A stretch of 64,000 nt of DNA from Tricholomella constricta (taxonomy: Eukaryota; Basidiomycota; Agaricomycetes; Agaricales; Lyophyllaceae), in NCBI GenBank assembly GCA_013368375.1, contig JAACJP010000023.1:496001-560000 (forward strand). Direction: 5' to 3'. The notes below the pieces were generated by a model. That model saw only the letters and a program-made list of their open reading frames with translations, did not search any database and was not told the DNA's origin. The position numbers and the translations under genes are program-made. Below, piece by piece: positions 58,294 through 64,000 of the stretch (position 1 is its first letter; each line of letters opens with the position of its first letter).

Positions 58294-60464
58294 CTATGCA
58301 AGGAAAGCTGTTTGTTGGATGAGCGAGCGAGCCTTCGGCGATCGAGGAGCAACCCGGCATTTAAAGGGCTTCGGGTGACTAGAATGTTTGAAACAGCTTA
58401 GCCTCCGTCAAGGGGTAGTACTGGAGACAACTTACCTTAGAAGGTGGGAGGTGTACTCGACCTTAGGTTCGATGGTCTGGCCGTTTTCATCGACCGCTTT
58501 CGAAATATCGTACACAGTTAGAATCGAAGCAACGACAATCCACATGGCATCGAACGCAAACCAGCGACCTGGGCACATTCTAATAAGATTCATACAAAAG
58601 CTGGTCAGGCAAAAAGAAATTGATATCAGCAAAGATACTAAGTACCTGCGGCCGAAGCCAAACGCTGGTTCTGGCATTGGGTTGATGCCAACAGATGCGT
58701 TGTATTTGCGATCCACGAATCTCCGGGGATTGAAAGCCATGGGATCTGGGTAAACCTCTGGATCATGGAGAATGGCCCATACATTGGGCAAGATTGTAGT
58801 GCCTTTGGGGATTCGATATCCCTGGTATTCGTCGTCGTCGGAGGCATAATGGGCGAGTCCCATCGGCGTAACAGGATTCCATCTAAGTAGCTTGTAGAAC
58901 AAATTCAAAAGAGCCTTCCAACATCGTCAACAACGAGAATGGAGGTACCTCATAACACAGACTTTCCTGCGTAACGTCAATAGAAGTCTATTGAATTCGG
59001 AGCAAGACTCACAATGAAAGGAAGCTGGGATTTGTCACCGAAGTCGGGTAAACGACCGGCCAGCGTCGAGTCTAATTCTTGTTGTGCTTGGCACTGAATA
59101 TCCGGGTAAAGGGTCGCGACTAAAAAAAATGATAGAACAGCCGACACGAATGTATCAGAGCCAGCTTTAATGTAGTAGATGTATTAGTAGGGTTCGAGTA
59201 CTGTTGAGTCAACTTACCAGCATATGATGTGGCAGCGACATTTTTTATGATATCTTCGTCCTCAAAATCGAAGCCTGAAGCGCATTTTTCTAGTTCATGA
59301 GCGACCAAACAGGGTGCAGCACTGCCTTGTCTCTATTGGGAATTTTGTTACTGCTAAATATGCTAAGGGGAAGACGCTTACCATCTGTTCCTTGATCATG
59401 TTAAATGGTTTATTCACCATTTCGCGTGTGAATTTGCGCCATTCAAATGCCTGCCGTTTAAACGACGCAAAGGGAAACCAGACGGGGACATGTTTCAGTA
59501 CTGGGAGATAATCCTGCCAAAATGACGCGTGAGCAGAGAAAGAGGTTTCATTGCGGCCTTACAACAAGGTAGGTTCCATATATCCCAGCCGTGGCCAGAC
59601 TTGACATGGCTCTGTCCGCCAGGGCGACATAGTCATCCCCTCCTTCGGCAACCTGGTGGCCATATGTGACGTTCAGAATCATCGCAGCTGCAACTCTTTC
59701 GATTGGCGCAGAAATTAGCGGAAGTTGAAGATATATTGATGCCAGGAAGAATAGGATACCTGCGGCAGTGGTAACGAAAATCTTCTGGTTTATGAAGAAG
59801 GTTACGAAGCAAGGTTTGAGCCTCTTTGACCTGCAAGGGGTGGTAGACGGTGGTATCATTAGGCCGAAAATATGTGTGGAACAAGTTTCTATGACGCTAG
59901 CGAATATTTCATGATTTAGTTCCGTCGAGAAAGGTGTACGAAACCGGCCTTTACCTTCCATCGGCTTCCATAACTCATTGAGGAGAAAAGCCAGTCCCAG
60001 CCGATCCTTTGTAAAGAAGAAGAAAACGCTCAGAAAGCTATGCTGGTAAAAGATTGATAAATGTGTCACACAGCTCTACAACCATTGTTCTGATGGGACG
60101 AGAGGAGTAGTTGCTACCCCGCTTCTCTAGCAGGTCAGTAGCGGCTTTTGCTGTATTTAGGACGAGGATGGGGTTGCCGAAGACGTAAATATAGATGATG
60201 TCGCCTGCGAAAGAATATGACAACTGTCAGCGAGGTCCAAGATAGCGAGAGGATGTAAGGACCATAGATTTCCTTCCACCTGGCATAAGTCCGCCACTGA
60301 TATTTCTGAGGTAGCGACACCTTGCCAAGCCACGAGGCCTTTGGACCAGGAGGAAGAGGTAAATGGTTATAACCCTTGTTGGTCGATCCGCAGCGACATA
60401 TGAAGAGGGTACCGAAAGCGACGAGGAGAAGGACAGCGAGGTCGAGGGAAGTTACTGGACCCAT
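58294..60464 (-). CDS. cytochrome P450 monooxygenase
   Basis: Membrane-anchored microsomal P450. An N-terminal hydrophobic helix (LDLAVLLLVAFGTLFIC) and a proline hinge (LPLPPGPK) precede the body. The I-helix motif AGSDT is rebuilt across the intron at ~59213-59165. The K-helix ELLR is made from an 18-nt exon (58949-58966, ESLCYE) joined to LLRWNPVTP. The PERF-like region is FNPRRFVD, and the haem loop is FGFGRRMCPGRW. The last exon ends QQTAFLA at 58294. About 13 introns. It resembles mushroom P450s often annotated as O-methylsterigmatocystin-oxidoreductase-like; the substrate is unknown. No other secondary-metabolite gene is near. Confidence 0.87.
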
Positions 60465-60671
60465 GGTGGTGACAAGGCAGAGAACTCGCGGAAGTGCGCA
60501 AGGGAATCTATTTCTGTGTACATGGAAAATATATATGGGGTGGGATCAAGATTTGCACAAAAATTGCCTCCGAAATGTGCCTTAGTCACGCTTGTCACAC
60601 TTCAGGGTAAACCCTTGTGGCGTCTGACATCACGGCTGGCCTCGATCTTTTCGACTTTTCCATTTGCAACA

Positions 60672-61764
60672 ATGTCTACCAACCCGCTTGTCGGACCCTC
60701 ACCACTCAGAGATGTCATTCACCCCCAGTTTTACCAGAACAACTTTGCTGCAGAGCTCTATGTCAAGTCCGAGCTGGCCATAAAGCTCGATAAAGGGAAG
60801 CCATCACCTGAGAGACCCATCTACGACAACTTACACCCGACTCAACAGATGACCAGATTTGTCGTTTGGCGCTCACTCCCGCTGGATGTCCACTGGGCCC
60901 TCTTCACTGTCCTCTGCGCCATACTTCCCCCTCCGCTCTCAATTTTCAACCCGTAAAGCTGCCACCAACCCACCCCCGTGAACGAGAACGTCTCTCCACA
61001 GTTTGTAAGCATTGGCTACGAGGTTTATGCAAGAAGGGTGATGCCTGTGAATTTCTTCATGAATACAACCTACGTCGAATGCCTGAATGTTGGTGGTATG
61101 CCAAGTACGGCTATTGTTCTGCCGGAGACGAATGTCTGTACGCCCATCCCAAAGAGCGCCGAGTAGAGTGCCCAGACTACAACAGAGGGTTCTGTAAACT
61201 AGGTGTGTTTGAAGTCACTTTTTCGGAATAAATATCTCACATTCCGTAGGTCCGACTTGTCCCCGAAAACACGTCCGCAAAGTTGCATGCCAGCTCTATC
61301 TGACGGGATTCTGTCCCCTTGGGCCAGAATGTCCACGAGGCCAGTGAGTCTTTTTACAACAAGGCTTCTTCTGCTATGACTGCGCTGATAAAAACACCAG
61401 CCCTAAGCCTGGCATCCCGCCACCCAAAGCATACGATCCTCCATCCCCGCCATCAAGTCGTGAGTTAGGGCCACCTCCACCAGGGTACGGGAGATATGCG
61501 GACTTTGAGCGCGGATTCACAAGCGGCGCTATACCTCATGGTGGGGCTACAAATGGCCCACCAGGGCCTTTGAGGCGAAACTTGGATGAGGTGCTTTGTT
61601 TCAAGGTACGTCTTCGATGGTTTTGGGCACGCTTTGGGCGCGCTGATCTTTCGGACTAGTGCGGGGAGAAGGGACATTATGCCAACCACTGCCGCAATCG
61701 AAATGTTCCGGGCAACCGCGGTGGTAATGAACGGCTGAAGAGGTTTGGTGGGTCCGATGACTAA
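60672..61764 (+). CDS. YTH1: mRNA 3'-end-processing protein YTH1/CPSF30
   Basis: CPSF subunit that binds the polyadenylation signal. Start 60672 (MSTNPLVGPSPLRD). Five CCCH fingers can be found: CRLALTPAGCPLGPLHCPLRH, CKHWLRGLCKKGDACEFLH, CWWYAKYGYCSAGDECLYAH, CPDYNRGFCKLG (joined over an intron to PTCPRKH) and CQLYLTGFCPLGPECPRGH. A C-terminal CCHC zinc knuckle, CFKCGEKGHYANHC, and a GRGG-like basic end complete it. Introns lie near 61203-61249, 61345-61399 and 61605-61660. The intron before finger 1 (between ~60760 and 60850) is not resolved; no plain GT donor fits a full family-like N-terminus. The gene is divergent from the P450 with 207 bp between starts. Confidence 0.9.
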
Positions 61765-61962
61765 AGTATCTCTTTTTTGAGTGGCGAATATCCGATCCCA
61801 AGCCTGGTTTGGCCCTGGTAGTCACATTGGACGATCACATTCGCTCAACAGTTTGAACTTGTTTGATATTTACAGTACATATGGCCACATCACATGTAAT
61901 ATTCATCCACACTCTCTTCCAATCTTAGACTATCAGAATCTTCCTCATTGCACAAATCCAGT

Positions 61963-62782
61963 ATGGGCTGGCAGAAAACTTTTTCATTATCCAGTAGGGC
62001 AAAAGGATGCCACCTGGTCACAGAAGAGATCCTTGCCCAGATCCGGCCTGGCCTGGAGGGTATTCAGGCATGTCCTGATACACGGTTGCAGCCGATTGCT
62101 CCCTTGACCTAACCGTTTCTCACAGGCGGGCATGCTATTCCTTTTTATGTTAGCCTGTTGAACCATTCTGCGCTTGTTTATGACCTGAAATCTTTATAGA
62201 AAACACACATCAGCTGCGTTGACCGTCAACGAAAATTATGACAAAGGTACACACGGAGTCTCTTTTACCTAATTTCGTTGGAGGGTCGCTTGACAATTTA
62301 ATTCAAGACGTGCGCAGAGGTAGAGCTTATGTCACTGAAGTCGACCGTCCCGCGTCTGATAATCGCAATCGCTCGATGTCAGATATGGATATGGCTCTTG
62401 ATACCATTGTGCCTGAAAGTCTCGATTGGCGTCATATAGATGAAGGGCCAGAGTGAGTGGTCACTATCAAGTTCTCGATGATCATAAGTATATTTGCATC
62501 TGGCCGCCCTTTGCATTACAGTGATTCGTGAGTTGTTATTATTGACTCCCACCTATCCACCAGACTAGAATTATCTCACAGTGTCTCGCATACGAAGGCA
62601 TCCTTGGTGGGCAGTTCCATTTCGATCCCCATCACCCATGGCAAATTGAATTTAGGCACCTGGCAGGGTCAGTTCTTTCCGACGGACCGCAATGCTTGCT
62701 TCTGATGCTTTCTCAAGGAATCTACCTCACAGAATTCAGGCACCTTACGCACACCAGAGTCATTGTTGCGACCATTTTGTAA
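61963..62782 (+). CDS. UPF0047/YjbQ-like protein
   Basis: Member of UPF0047 (E. coli YjbQ; archaeal and bacterial relatives show thiamine-phosphate-synthase side activity). Eight exons are 61963-62067, 62126-62148, 62200-62246, 62308-62319, 62383-62452, 62522-62527, 62582-62667 and 62718-62782. They sum to 138 codons, giving 137 residues, the family length. Conserved blocks appear in order: [79 protein letters not shown] and VIVATIL. The 12-nt exon 4 encodes DVRR and the 6-nt exon 6 encodes part of DDS. Intron 1 starts with CAG/GCATGT, a GC-AG type. No presequence is seen. The physiological role in fungi is not known. Confidence 0.9.
62308..62527 (+). other. microexons of 12 nt and 6 nt in the UPF0047 gene
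   Basis: Exon 62308-62319 (12 nt) and exon 62522-62527 (6 nt) are each flanked by AG and GT. Both are needed to restore the invariant DVRRD and GPDDS sequences of the family. Confidence 0.8.
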
Positions 62783-63213
62783 GGGTGCCTCCAAAATCAA
62801 GTAATAATAAAAAACACTGACCGACCACTTCGCCCAGGTCGTAAGGGCGATAAATGGTACGTTGCAACAGGACCACAGATGAGGAGTTGCGTTCAATTGT
62901 GCCACGCAGATTAGATGACCGACCCTTTTTTTCATCTGCAGGATGTGTACATGTACTCCTGACTATAATGTAGAAGGTTTAAAAGTACTTTTGGAGGCAT
63001 AAGTTTGGGTTTGCATTTCAGTTGCGACGTAACAAAATACTTCCGATTCTGTTTATTATGGTAAAAGCACGTGGGCACGTGAACGTAGCAACTCAAACGG
63101 ACAGCGTCAGTGGTATCGCCCTTCACTCTCTCTCCGAGAACCCCGCCGTCCTTTACAAGTTCTCCTCATACATATAATCCGAGCCCTTGCGTTCACCACC
63201 CGATACCTGGCCA
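62783..63213. other. intergenic, no gene seen
   Basis: About 430 bp between the UPF0047 gene and the right-edge transcription factor; AT-rich, no feature recognised. Confidence 0.45.
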
Positions 63214-64000
63214 ATGCCGAAGACCCCAAGTACGAGCACAAGCCGTCCTGCCCTTCGTAGAAATCAGGTTCGTCCCTATGACCATTTCCGACTTCTTTAG
63301 AACTAAACCACATACAGGCGTGTCGGTCTTGTCGCAGGAGGAAACTAGTATGTTCCCACCGGTCAATCACTGCAGACGCTAACCATACACATAGAAATGT
63401 GATGCTGCTCGACCGCATTGTGGAACCTGTGTCAAGTACGTACACACTTTCGAAACGCCGTCGATATCAATTTATTTCCCTGCAAAGACAATGGGAGACT
63501 TTGGTCAGCGTTCCGGCGCCAGTGGGATATGCGTAAGCAGTTTCTGCTCCTCTCTTGCGATCTCTTGACGCTCCAATGGGCCGATGGCAGACATCCATCA
63601 GAACCGCAATGCTCTTACGATCCAGTAGAGGGATTGACTCTTGCACCTGATACGGATCCGCTGGAGAAAATCAAGCAGCTCGAGGAACAAATTTGTACCT
63701 TCTTGCCCTTTCGTAATTTGACCGTCACTTACGATCCCATGAAAAAGCTCACCTTAAAACTCGTTTATACGAACAAGAAATGGTGTCGCGATCTATTTCT
63801 CCCAACCAGCTTCCTTCCAACCCACTCTTCACAAGCTCTGTATCGCCTCCGTCGATTTCGTCCCGTCTATCGGACATCGGCGGGATCTCTCTGCCGCACG
63901 CATCGTTGTCGATGATGAACCTAGTCGCGCCTGAGAGCCCTGAGAGCCGGTTCCGTAGCCAGAGTCGAACTCCCGAGAACACACTCGCCAATAAACAACC
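63214..64000 (+). CDS. Zn2Cys6 transcription factor, 3'-truncated by window end
   Basis: Second zinc-cluster factor. Exons 63214-63267 (MPKTPSTSTSRPALRRNQ), 63318-63347 (30 nt, ACRSCRRRKL) and 63395-63435 give the cluster ACRSCRRRKLKCDAARPHCG, with all six cysteines. A later exon (near 63580) reads QCSYDPVEGLTLAP followed by a coiled coil PLEKIKQLEEQI. The last visible exon is S/P-rich (PSISSRLSDIGGISLPHASL). The reading frame is open at the window edge, so the Fungal_trans domain, if present, lies outside. The intron positions RNQ/AC and RKL/KC match those of the factor at 53.9 kb, so the two genes look paralogous. Confidence 0.82.

Noticed and set aside
57218..58464. Prephenate dehydratase and P450 as a small aromatic metabolite cluster
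   Set aside because: Only two genes, convergent, followed by YTH1 and UPF0047; no synthase or transporter nearby. Chance neighbours are more likely.

Overview
The window is nuclear DNA from a filamentous basidiomycete, most probably an Agaricomycete. Genes are split by many short (about 45-65 nt) GT-AG introns, intergenic gaps are small, and two genes encode Zn2Cys6 factors whose linker after the cluster looks mushroom-type. The proteins match fungal housekeeping families. There is no rRNA, no tRNA I could recognise, no CRISPR and no intact transposon. Exon boundaries below were joined by hand from frame and family conservation. 'Exons sum to N codons' means the joined pieces keep frame from start to stop.

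Layout. 0-5.5 kb: CMC1-like twin-CX9C protein divergent from lipoyl synthase, then ribosomal protein S28, a GT8 glycosyltransferase and KAE1. 5.6-10.7 kb: a coiled-coil DUF6697-like protein, the E2 subunit of pyruvate dehydrogenase, and exosome subunit CSL4. 10.9-20 kb: NudE, ESS2, a FAM192A-type protein, a four-TM membrane protein, and an SLC35F-type transporter. 20-31.7 kb: SLX9, a small ankyrin protein, a large coiled-coil protein, an XRCC2-like RecA protein, a stand-alone adenylate-forming enzyme, and a mitochondrial PPR protein. 31.8-45.3 kb: HapX-like bZIP iron regulator, eIF3b, a decayed MFS transporter, SLS1, and SPB1. 45.4-56.9 kb: a TMEM256-like membrane protein, a single-finger C2H2 protein, RAC1, a large type II membrane protein, and a Zn2Cys6 factor. 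57-64 kb: prephenate dehydratase, a cytochrome P450, YTH1/CPSF30, a UPF0047 (YjbQ-like) protein and a second Zn2Cys6 factor cut by the window end.

Functional links are mostly those of a housekeeping region. Lipoyl synthase makes the cofactor carried by the E2 subunit 7 kb away. RPS28, SLX9, SPB1, CSL4 and eIF3b belong to ribosome or RNA metabolism. CMC1, SLS1 and the PPR protein serve mitochondrial gene expression or respiration. I did not find a new multi-gene system. The most unusual signal is at gene-structure level: runs of microexons (5, 6, 12, 18, 19 nt) that are needed to rebuild conserved motifs, start codons standing alone in their coding exon, a probable GC-AG intron, and many 3' splice sites ending in AAG.
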